Positions 40,926 to 48,954 of a stretch of 64,000 bases of DNA are shown here, in pieces. Location of the stretch: NCBI GenBank assembly GCA_015146655.1, contig VKHL01000027.1, forward strand, positions 178,213 to 242,212, in the 5' to 3' direction. Every line of letters begins with the position of its first letter. The stretch's first letter is position 1. Origin of the DNA: Ochromonas danica (lineage: Eukaryota; Sar; Chrysophyceae; Chromulinales; Chromulinaceae). The position numbers and the translations under genes were made by a program. The notes under the pieces are model-generated. The model did no database searches, was not told the DNA's origin, and worked only from the letters and a program-made list of their open reading frames with translations.

Positions 40926-41014
40926 TTAACCTATGCAAGCTCCACGTCAACAATCTCTCTCCACCTCGTCAACAACCATCACATTAAATTAGTCTATAGT
41001 CCAAGTCTACACTC

Positions 41015-43408
41015 ATGTTGTTGTTTTTGCAATTTCTATCCTTATTATGGATTGTATCCTCTTGGAGACCTTCTAGGATATTGTCATTGTATGGACAACG
41101 ATTTCTTCGGTCTTCTTCTTCCATTTCTTTCTCTAGCACAAGTAGTAGTAGTGGCATGTCATATAGTCCACTGCTAGCCTCACACTCACACCCACGCTCT
41201 GCCCTTGTCCTACCCTCTACCACGAGGATGTCATTAATGATGGTAGCATCTCCTAGTCACCACCACTTCATCGACCAACCTCTCAACACACCCCATGGCC
41301 TACCCCATTATTTCGATGGCAAGCTATTGGATGATTACTACAATCGACGACCATGGCAGATCGTTAGTCGACTTTTAGAAATTGGCACACCTGTTCTAAA
41401 CTGGTGGATTGCCACTAAATATGACAATCTCACGGCAAGTTTCCGCAGTGCAGAGGAACAATCCGACCTGGTCAGTCTCCGTGCACAACAATTGAAAGAT
41501 GCCATTGTCCAAGGCAAGAGTATCACCTTTATCAAGAGTGGACAAGCTTTAGCCTTACGACAAGACTTGTTAAAGTCTGCTGACTATGTGCGTGAACTGC
41601 AGAAATTGCAAGATGAAGTGGGCACGTTTGATAATGACGTGGCCATGCAGATTATTAGTGATGAATTAGGTCGACCTGCTAATGAAATTTATGAGTTTGA
41701 TCCACCTTATCCTATTGCTTCAGCGAGTATTGGTCAAGTCTATCGTGCTCGATTGAAAGATCCTCATCTCAATAACACTCTCGTGGCAGTTAAAGTGCAA
41801 CGACCTGAAGCCTTGGAAACAGTGGGAATTGACATGTATATTTTACGTAAAATTGCGGGTTATATTGTTAAAAAGCGTAAGTTACGATCTGATCTAGTTG
41901 GTGTAGCGGATGAGTTTGGCAGCCAATTGTATGATGAACTGAATTATCGGAAAGAAGCTTCTAATTGTCTGAAATTCAAGCAGTATTATGGCTCTATCCC
42001 ACGGATCTATGTACCAGATGTCTATTTCAACTATACCGGACAGCGTGTATTGACGATGGAGTTTGTAGAAGGTGTGAAAGGACCTTGGAAAGTAAATGGT
42101 GAAACTATGTTAACTGTGGGCTTGCAATGTAGTGTTTTGCAGCTCTTAGGGACAGGATTCTTCCACAGTGATCCACATCGAGGGAACTTATTACAAACAC
42201 CTGATGGGAAGTTAGCTTATCTTGATTTTGGTATGATGAGTGAAGTACCCGCGAGTAAACGATATGCGATGGTAGGGACAGTGTTAGGATTGGTGAATAA
42301 GGATCTCTCTATGGTTATTAATAGCTTGGCTGAGTTGGACTTCTTTCCTCCAGAGACTAATACTACAGTAGTAATTGATGCACTCAACGGTGCAATAATG
42401 AATGCAACCGAGCGAGGCAAAGTCTCAAGTTTGAACTTTTCGCGTTTGAATGAGAACATTCGAGGTATACAAGACAAGCTACCCGTTCGTCTCCCACCTT
42501 ATTACACGATGATTATTCGTTCTTTAACTATTTTGGAAGGACTTGCGCATTATGTGGACAAGGACTTTCGATTGATCAAAGGAGCGTATCCTTTCATCTT
42601 GAGACAGATTCTATCTGAACCACAACCTGAGATGAATCGTTTCTTGCGTATGATCTTATTAGATGAGAAGAATCATATTCGTTGGGAACGATTAGAACAA
42701 TTTCTCACAATTTCAAAGAGTGCAGATGATGCAATGAAAGGAGATTTCCAAGCTTTGAAAGATGCGCAAGAACAAGCAGATGTCATGAAACAATTCCAAC
42801 AACTACAGTCGTCATCATCATCGTCGTCTCCTCTAAAGCAAACACCTTCAGTGCAGAATACGACGAAGAAAGGAGATGATCGCTTCACTGTGGAAGTGGT
42901 CTCACAAGTTGTTGACTATCTATTGTCAGATCGTGGGAGCTTTCTTCGTGAACCTTTGATTGAAGAGATTGTCGACACAGTTGAGTCATTAGGCATCACA
43001 GTGCATTCTATGTTATCTATTATGAGCAATCGACTCATCCCTGCCCCTGAGCAACGACCAGATCGTGAGAAAGTGACTCGCTTCTTGAGGCTGTTCGAGT
43101 TAGTAGCCGTGGGGACAACCAACAGCACGATGGCAAGTGCAGGGCGAAGTCGTTCTCGTGCTATCGTGATCGGACTAGGACAGCAAGTCTCTCGCTTCCT
43201 CCAATCTCAAGAAAGTGCCGCGGCTACTTTCGAGCAATGGCAGCCAGTCTTATCCAAAGTGGCGGATCTCATTCAACAAGTCATGCAACGCCTTCTGGAG
43301 AGAGCAGCTCAACGAACTGTCAAGACGGTGCTCTCTGCCAAGAATGTTGAAGTGACATTACCACTAATTTCGAAAATGTTGGACTTGGCAGCCTCTCAAA
43401 AACTATAA
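41015..43408 (+). CDS. ABC1/UbiB-type atypical kinase, probably plastid-targeted
   Basis: 797 residues in one exon from ATG 41015. The first ~18 residues are hydrophobic (MLLFLQFLSLLWIVSSW) and followed by a Ser-rich basic stretch, which fits signal-plus-transit targeting. The kinase-like core (about 150-480) has the family KxGQ motif (FIKSGQALALRQDLL), SASIGQVYRARL (Ala-rich nucleotide loop), VAVKVQRP, the catalytic-loop equivalent FHSDPHRGNLL, and LDFGM. ABC1K proteins act in prenylquinone metabolism; algal and plant plastids hold many (plastoglobules). The C-terminal ~270 residues are helical and extended. It is divergent from the lumenal FKBP gene, so two plastid genes share a promoter region. 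Confidence 0.9.
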   Translation: MLLFLQFLSLLWIVSSWRPSRILSLYGQRFLRSSSSISFSSTSSSSGMSYSPLLASHSHPRSALVLPSTTRMSLMMVASPSHHHFIDQPLNTPHGLPHYFDGKLLDDYYNRRPWQIVSRLLEIGTPVLNWWIATKYDNLTASFRSAEEQSDLVSLRAQQLKDAIVQGKSITFIKSGQALALRQDLLKSADYVRELQKLQDEVGTFDNDVAMQIISDELGRPANEIYEFDPPYPIASASIGQVYRARLKDPHLNNTLVAVKVQRPEALETVGIDMYILRKIAGYIVKKRKLRSDLVGVADEFGSQLYDELNYRKEASNCLKFKQYYGSIPRIYVPDVYFNYTGQRVLTMEFVEGVKGPWKVNGETMLTVGLQCSVLQLLGTGFFHSDPHRGNLLQTPDGKLAYLDFGMMSEVPASKRYAMVGTVLGLVNKDLSMVINSLAELDFFPPETNTTVVIDALNGAIMNATERGKVSSLNFSRLNENIRGIQDKLPVRLPPYYTMIIRSLTILEGLAHYVDKDFRLIKGAYPFILRQILSEPQPEMNRFLRMILLDEKNHIRWERLEQFLTISKSADDAMKGDFQALKDAQEQADVMKQFQQLQSSSSSSSPLKQTPSVQNTTKKGDDRFTVEVVSQVVDYLLSDRGSFLREPLIEEIVDTVESLGITVHSMLSIMSNRLIPAPEQRPDREKVTRFLRLFELVAVGTTNSTMASAGRSRSRAIVIGLGQQVSRFLQSQESAAATFEQWQPVLSKVADLIQQVMQRLLERAAQRTVKTVLSAKNVEVTLPLISKMLDLAASQKL

Positions 43409-43539
43409 CTAACGTCATTAACAATTGATTGCGCTGCTGGAGGAAGGAAGAAGGAAGGCATCATACTGTGATAATAGCAATAGAAGACAAACAAGGTGCA
43501 CGGTGATGAGTTTTGTAAATAGTATTACCAACACAACTG

Positions 43540-44574
43540 CTATTCTTTGACCCGTTTGTTCTTTTTCGGAGTATTATTTCTGTGTCGAGTTCTTCGTGTG
43601 ATTTCTTCGAGGAATTCATCTGGTGGGGGTGGGGGATAGTTTGGCTTGACCTGTTCTCGCAGTTGAGTTCTCAATGCTAACACATGCTCTGTAGCTTGTG
43701 TTATATTGACTTGTGCTAGAGTCTGTAGCTGGCAGTAGAGGAAGATGTCTTGGTAGAGGCTGTGCACGTCCAAGTCGACGGACTGCTGCTGGGCGAGAAG
43801 CAGTCCCTTGGCCATCTCCTCACCCTCTCTAGTCAACTGATCACTTGCTAGTCGCTTACGCCAAGCTACAAAGCTATTCAACTGCTTCTCAATGAAGTCA
43901 TTCTGCATACCATTCTCCCACCACCATAGCATGAGATAAGGAAAGAGAAAAACCAACACACCAAGATAAGCCCATGGGAAAGCTGAGATATGGAAGGAAG
44001 TCATTCCTCTCATTAATAGAACGACGTAGGTCAATATGGAAACTAGATTAAATCGAATGACATAACCTTCACAGAATTGACGGAAAGTGAAATAAAGGAA
44101 GAAATCAACTTGAGATTGGGTCATCTGCTGGATGGAGTGGAACAGAGGGTCTGTGGTGAGTAAGGATGCAAGCGTTTCTTGTGCGTTAGAATCAACTGGA
44201 CTAGTAACCCCATAGGCAGTATTGCTAAGGCTAGTAGCACTGCTAGCAGTACTTGTGTTGGTAGTGGCTGTGGGGGAGATGGCAGGCGAGTCAGACGTGA
44301 GAGAGGAAGAAGCTATGCTATCATTACTGCTATTAGTAGAGCTGGTACTACTAGAGGCAGTGCTACTGCTGGGACTGGGACTGACTCGACCAACCTTGAC
44401 ATAAGCCAAAGGGTCTATTGGAGGATGCAAAGGATGATCTTTCAAAGCATGGACTGCTATTAACCCTCTCCGATCTATCAGATGAGAAGCCTGAGGGGAG
44501 AACAATTTAGACTGTATCCATGATTCACCTAGAATAAAGCAAAGGCCAAGCAAGACCAACAGGTGGAATTTCAT
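43540..44574 (-). CDS. two-TM protein with signal peptide, unrecognised
   Basis: 344 residues from ATG 44574 (MKFHLLVLLGLCFILGESW). The N-terminus is a signal peptide. A long Ser/Thr-rich linker (about 60-135) is followed by two or three membrane segments (VIRFNLVSILTYVVLLMRG; FPWAYLGVLVFLFPYLMLWWW), a helical domain with YQDIFLYCQLQTLAQVN, and a basic C-terminus (RRTRHRNNTPKKNKRVKE). I do not recognise the family; a plastid-envelope or ER location is possible because of the signal peptide. The promoter and first ~50 codons are duplicated at 45475-45722 (see pseudogene). Upstream in-frame codons (MRRTTLQIAISSTLAL) lie in the repeated promoter DNA and are unlikely to be coding. Confidence 0.6.
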   Translation of the reverse strand: MKFHLLVLLGLCFILGESWIQSKLFSPQASHLIDRRGLIAVHALKDHPLHPPIDPLAYVKVGRVSPSPSSSTASSSTSSTNSSNDSIASSSLTSDSPAISPTATTNTSTASSATSLSNTAYGVTSPVDSNAQETLASLLTTDPLFHSIQQMTQSQVDFFLYFTFRQFCEGYVIRFNLVSILTYVVLLMRGMTSFHISAFPWAYLGVLVFLFPYLMLWWWENGMQNDFIEKQLNSFVAWRKRLASDQLTREGEEMAKGLLLAQQQSVDLDVHSLYQDIFLYCQLQTLAQVNITQATEHVLALRTQLREQVKPNYPPPPPDEFLEEITRRTRHRNNTPKKNKRVKE

Positions 44575-44671
44575 CCTTCTTGTTGCCCCCCACATGCCAC
44601 CCCCATATACCAGGGCCAGAGTGCTAGAAATAGCTATTTGGAGTGTTGTCCTACGCATCGGAATAATATTA
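44424..44671 (-). repeat. promoter/N-terminus duplication, copy 1
   Basis: 248 bp almost identical to 45475-45722 (about five substitutions). It spans the first ~50 codons and about 97 bp upstream of the ATG, including one CGCAT element and the palindrome AAATAGCTATTT. Confidence 0.9.
44651..44669 (+). promoter_or_regulatory. recurrent CGCAT...AATAATA element
   Basis: Reads CTACGCATCGGAATAATAT, 77 bp upstream of the two-TM gene's ATG, in opposite orientation. It follows the block CCAGAGTGCTAGAAATAGCTATTTGG. Confidence 0.5.
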
Positions 44672-44826
44672 CCCCCGCGCTTATGGATGGATAGCTTAGT
44701 TAAGTTAACAGGTCTCATATTGCCGTAAAAGTCTCATATTGCCGCCCCACAGTTCTGTGCATGCCCCACACTTCTGTCAAGCTGTGGAGGTGGTTGCTTG
44801 GGAGATGAAAACTCAAGTCAGAGCAA

Positions 44827-45412
44827 TTACGCTAGAAGCGGGAAATTGTTCCTCTTGTAATAAGCCAATGCGTGAGAATTGTACTTAGCTACCGCCGGAG
44901 CAATTTCTCGGATCAGCTTTTGAAGTCGTGAAGGTTCGAATACGTTATGTTCCCAGTAGAGCGGATCATTCCCCATGACCCGGCTAATGTCTTCGACAAA
45001 GGTTATGGCTTCCTTACCTAAATGCCCGGTGGCTTCCACGTTGAACGTGTAATACTGTCGCGGGACCACCTGGAGTAAATCTGTGTTTGCACCATAGTGG
45101 AGAAGCTTGTGCTCATGGCTCGCCTTGCTTGGCAGATCGCCAAATCAATGGCATCATCAAAAACCTTGACAGCCGGAAGAGAGACTGAGTCCTGCACTCT
45201 GGTGAGATATCCCGCCCGAGGATTCAGGCAGAAACGGAGGGGATTAGTGACAACCGCTGGATCGAGCTTGAGATCGGCTAAGGTGGGAAGAGGACGGACC
45301 ATCTTGCGAACCATCTCATCACACGTTAGTTCTCTATATAGCCGAGATCCAGTAGGGCTGCCGAGAATGATGTCTGAAGAAGTCTTCTTCTCCAGCTGCG
45401 ACAGAAAACGTA
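44827..45412 (-). pseudogene. frameshifted remnant resembling a reverse-transcriptase-type retroelement C-terminus
   Basis: On the minus strand one frame (from ~45412 to 45018) reads through SSDIILGSPTGSRLYREL and NPRAGYLTRVQDS. A second frame, shifted near 45110, continues with YTFNVEATGHLGKEAITF and ends in a stop at 44827. The ILGSPTGS piece resembles the G-P-G loop after the RT active site of non-LTR/related elements, and NPR-GYL-R and F-ATG-LG---I-F resemble their downstream region. The catalytic core is absent and the frame is broken. Homology is inferred from short motifs; another repetitive gene family is possible. Confidence 0.45.
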
Positions 45413-45475
45413 GTGTTGCCCCTCTCTACTTCTTAAAAGAAGTAAAAAGGGGCAACACTACGTTTTCTGTCGCAG
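45396..45475. repeat. 80-bp near-perfect palindrome
   Basis: Arms 45396-45423 and 45448-45475 are perfect 28-bp inverted copies (CTGCGACAGAAAACGTAGTG ... and its complement). The 24-bp centre holds a smaller palindrome, TACTTCTT-AA-AAGAAGTA. Arm 2 abuts the first base of the duplicated promoter copy at 45475, so the palindrome marks the rearrangement junction. Confidence 0.97.
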
Positions 45476-45722
45476 ATGCAAAGGATGATCTTTCAAAGCA
45501 TGGACTGCTATTAACCCTCTCCGATCTATCAGATGAGAAGCCTGAGGGGAGAACAATTTAGACTGTATCCATGATTCACCTAGAATAAAGCAAAGGCCAA
45601 GTAAGACCAACAGGTGGAATTTCATCCTTCTTGTTGCCCCCCATACGCCACCCCCATATACCAAGGCCAGAGTGCTAGAAATAGCTATTTGGAGTGTTGT
45701 CCTACGCATAGGAATAATAGTA
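45458..45722 (-). pseudogene. duplicated 5' fragment of the two-TM gene (copy 2)
   Basis: Positions 45475-45722 repeat 44424-44671. The ATG at 45625 opens the same signal peptide and about 50 codons, then the frame enters the palindrome and stops at TAG 45458-45460 after LRQKT. It can encode at most a short secreted peptide of about 55 residues; the rest of the gene is absent. Its promoter half lies next to PUM3-like. Confidence 0.85.
45702..45720 (+). promoter_or_regulatory. recurrent CGCAT...AATAATA element
   Basis: Reads CTACGCATAGGAATAATAG, at the end of the duplicated promoter copy. Confidence 0.45.
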
Positions 45723-45733
45723 CACCTCCAGAG

Positions 45734-45808
45734 AGCCAGAGTGCTAGAAATGGCTATTTGGAGTATTGCCCTGCGCATCGGAATAATATTACCCCCCCCC
45801 CCCGCGCT
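45734..45808 (+). repeat. third copy of the promoter block GAGTGCTAGAAATRGCTATTTGG...AATAATATTACCCC
   Basis: A ~53-bp block, also at about 44616-44670 and 45668-45722, is repeated once more, ending in a poly-C run at 45792-45802 before the GCGC shared with 44680. Confidence 0.8.
45771..45789 (+). promoter_or_regulatory. recurrent CGCAT...AATAATA element
   Basis: Reads CTGCGCATCGGAATAATAT, 63 bp upstream of the PUM3-like ATG and in the same orientation. Confidence 0.5.
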
Positions 45809-45852
45809 TGTCATGAACCATTCATCTATAAGAGAGAGAAAAAGAAATAAAG

Positions 45853-48819
45853 ATGGTTGTTGAGAAGAAGAATTTCAAGGCAAATAAAGCTAGTAAGAAG
45901 GTAGAGAATGGCAATAAGAACAGGACTTCTTCCTTCACCTCAAAGAAAGAGCAGAAGAACAACAAAAGCAATAACAGCAGCAAGGCAGCGGTAAGTTACA
46001 ATAACAACAACACTTTCACACTTCGCAATATCTGCTCCACCACTTCTCTCTCTCTCTCTCTCTGTGTGTATGTCTGTGTGTATGTTCCTTCTCTATTGCT
46101 TTGACTCGATCTCCTCCTATACACACACACCTCTACCTGTCTGACCTGACCACACACTGACTGACTGACTGACTGACTGACTCTCTTTCCCTGATTTGTC
46201 TTTCTGCTCTCAGCCAAAGTCTTTGAAGGATCTACAGAAGTCTCAAACCACCACCACCACCAACAGCAGTAGCAGCAGTGCTAACAACAACAACAACAAG
46301 AACAAACAAAACAACAAAAACAACAACAAAGCCTACAAAGCCAAGAAACCCACTGACTCGAAAGACGGCAATAAGAAGGGCAAATTCATCCCAAAGAAAG
46401 GCAAATCTGACTCCAAGACTACCACCACTACCTCGAAATCTTCCACTAATGGACTGAAAGACTACAAATCCTTCAAACCACATTTCAAACTAGTAGAAGG
46501 TTTGAAAACTCAATGGAATCTCTTACGTCAACGTCAAACTTCTTTAGAAGAACGTAATAAGATCTTAAAGCAGATGTTACAACAAGTTGAATCGTCTGTT
46601 CATGAAGTGACATTACGTCATGATGCTTCTCGTATGGTACAATGTTTATTACAATTTGGTTCAGATCAACAAAAGGATTTGATTTTAACCAAATTATTAC
46701 CTAAACTTCATGAGATTGCTAAGACTCCTTATGGTCATTTTGTTGTCTTAAAAGCGATTACCTATTGTAATCAACCGTCAGCTATGAAGAAGATTGTGCA
46801 GGCGTTAGCCAAACATTTTGTCTCTCTGTCTACACATGTCATTGGAGCACGTACTGTAGAGAGTGTCACTCAGCTCTACCCATCTAATCTTCTACGCTCG
46901 TTGAAAGGCGAACTCTATGGCAAGGTAAGCAAACCAATATATACAGTATAGACTATGGTTTTCATATTCAAATGTAACAACACACACTGTTGATTGTGTT
47001 TGTGATGTAGAACTTCTCTGTGCTTTGTGCTGAATCTCCCAAGACTTTACAAGCCTTAGTGAATGAACTACCTGGTAAACGAGAGGCAATTCTTGACCAT
47101 ATGAGAGATCTTATCACACAAAAGTTTATTGCCAAGGGATTGTTAGATTTCAATTATACTCATAATCTGATTTGGGAATATGTCCAGCAACTCATCAGTC
47201 CTGCTGTGTCTGCTACTACTACTACTTCCGAGGAAGGAGTCAATGGTGATGCAGGGAAAGAGTATAATCCTTCGGATAAAGATCGTCATCGCATGGAAGA
47301 GCTCGTGACTGCTCTAGCTGATGCTGCTCCCAAGCTTTTGTCTACCAAACCTGGTGCACGTGCTATGACTACAATTATCTCTTGTGCTAGTGCGAAAGAG
47401 AGAAAACGTATCTTGAAATCTCTCAAAGGTCATTGTCTTGAGTCTCTCTTACATGACTCAGCCTATCTAGGTATCCTTCGTCTCGTCGATGCAACTGATG
47501 ACACTGTCACCGTGCAGAAGACTTTGTTTGATGAGTTACGAGCTGCAGCGACCAGTCAAACCCAATACACTGCTTCTGGTGAGGTTGCTCAAGTTAATCT
47601 ACCTGCTTGGGTTCGTATTGCACGCCATAAAAATGGTCACAAGTTGTTGTTGAGACTGTTGGCTCCACATGGACGCTGCTTAGAGCCAGATGAAGCCGTT
47701 CTCTTCTCAGCACAGCCTTGGTTCAGTAAGAAAGACCCAGCCATTAAGCGCAAAGAGCATTTGCTGTATATCAAAGACTCCCTGCTCTCGATCTTGCAGC
47801 AGCATTTGGAAGTGTTGATGAGATGTAAGATTGGCAGTCGTGTAGTGGAAGCAGCTTTCCAGGCCTTCGGAGATGCCCAGCTTGCAGATAGTATTGCTAG
47901 AACATTTTGTGGATTGCCAGTGCAAGTCGAGGCTGCGGAAGAGATGGTGGATGAGGAGGAAGAAGAAGAAGAAGAAGAAGAAGAAGAGGACATGGAGGAG
48001 GAAGAAGAAGCAGATGAAGAAGATGAGGAGGCTGAGGAAGGAGAAGAAGAAGAGGAAGAGGAGGTTGATGATGAAGATGAAGAGGGAGAAGAAGACGAAG
48101 TCGAGCAAGAGGATGACGAAGACTATCAGGCTCAATTACAGGAAGCTATTGAAGATCGTAAGCAAGGTGCTGGTGCTAAAGGTGCGGGTGAGACGAAAGA
48201 CACTGAGAATGATCATCAGGCCTGGCTTTCTATCGAGGAAGATGTTGCCGCACATGCTCTTTTCAAGCGATTGATGCATTGGGAAGCCGCTCTGGAGGCT
48301 CATGATAACCCATCCTCTAAGAAAGTCGCTCTTCTCCAGAAGGTATTGCAGAGGATACAAGAGAATGACAGTTCATCCAATCAACACAAGCGTGATCAAG
48401 ATCTATCTGCTCTCGTTAGTCAATGGGATCGTTCATTATGGCCCACTAGTGATGGTGGAGAGAATGAGTTACCAAGTGTAGCTCGTCTTGTTTTACAATA
48501 TCTCGTGGACAGCGAGAGCTCGACATCAAGTCATCGTCTGCTTCTCTTACAATGGTTGCATTGTAATCGTGCTTGCTTTTCCTTATTAGAACTGTTCCAA
48601 GTCCCTACCATGTTGGCTGACCACCTCGAGTCCACCTTCAGTCTTGTGCAGCCAGAAGAAAGAGAAGGCATTCTCTCGAATGAGGAGCAGCACAGCCTGG
48701 GCAAGAAGCTTCTCTTCGCTTTCTTCGATGCCTACAAGGAAGTCACCAGCGCACCCAAATCAAAGACTGCTCCAGCTTCCGCGGTGAAGGGCAAAAAGAA
48801 GGCAACGGGCAAGAAGTAA
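45853..48819 (+). CDS. PUM3/PUF6-like pumilio-repeat nucleolar protein with CPL region
   Basis: Exons 45853-45990, 46214-46924 and 47011-48819 join in phase to 885 residues; introns are GT-AG. The N-terminal ~120 residues are Lys/Asn/Ser-rich and basic (nucleolar-like). Pumilio-type repeats follow from about residue 125: VTLRHDASRMVQCLLQFGS, TPYGHFVVLKAI, KFIAKGLLDFNYTHNLIWEYVQQ, and later ARHKNGHKLLLRLLAPHG. This layout, with NFSVLCAESPKTLQALVNEL, is that of PUM3/Puf-A/PUF6, which acts in 60S ribosome and rRNA maturation. A run of ~70 mostly acidic residues (about residue 595-665) interrupts the C-terminal CPL region and is unusual in length. Intron 1 carries (TC)n and (CTGA)n repeats. Confidence 0.9.
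46044..46184. repeat. (TC)n/(TG)n and (CTGA)n microsatellites in PUM3 intron 1
   Basis: A CT run at 46044-46062 is followed by a TGTG-rich part, and CTGA units run from about 46157 to 46181; both lie inside the 223-bp intron 1. Confidence 0.85.
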
Positions 48820-48954
48820 TAAAGTGGGAGTGGTATTAGGCGATAGCGAGTTACTTAATTCAGTAAATGTCAACCAAACAAGAAGCACTGCACTCACACC
48901 GTTTATATCTGCTCTCGTTATGACAACGCATTTCAAACAAATCTTTTCAACTCA

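Larger units (their letters stand above)
40825..40938 (+). repeat. two-unit 57-bp tandem repeat in the FKBP/ABC1K promoter
   Basis: Units at 40825-40881 and 40882-40938 begin GAAGGTGTTAACATAACAG and differ at a few positions. Each carries two GTTAAC sites and one copy of the CGCAY...AATAATAG element, so the promoter element was duplicated with its surroundings. Confidence 0.85.

Noticed and set aside
44575-44718. Upstream in-frame codons of the two-TM gene (MRRTTLQIAISSTLAL) as real N-terminus
   Set aside because: They lie in DNA repeated three times as a promoter block, and the downstream ATG gives a clean signal peptide.
47700-48135. Open frames antisense to the acidic PUM3 region (Phe/Ser-rich)
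   Set aside because: They are the antisense of GAA/GAG repeats and have no start context or homology.
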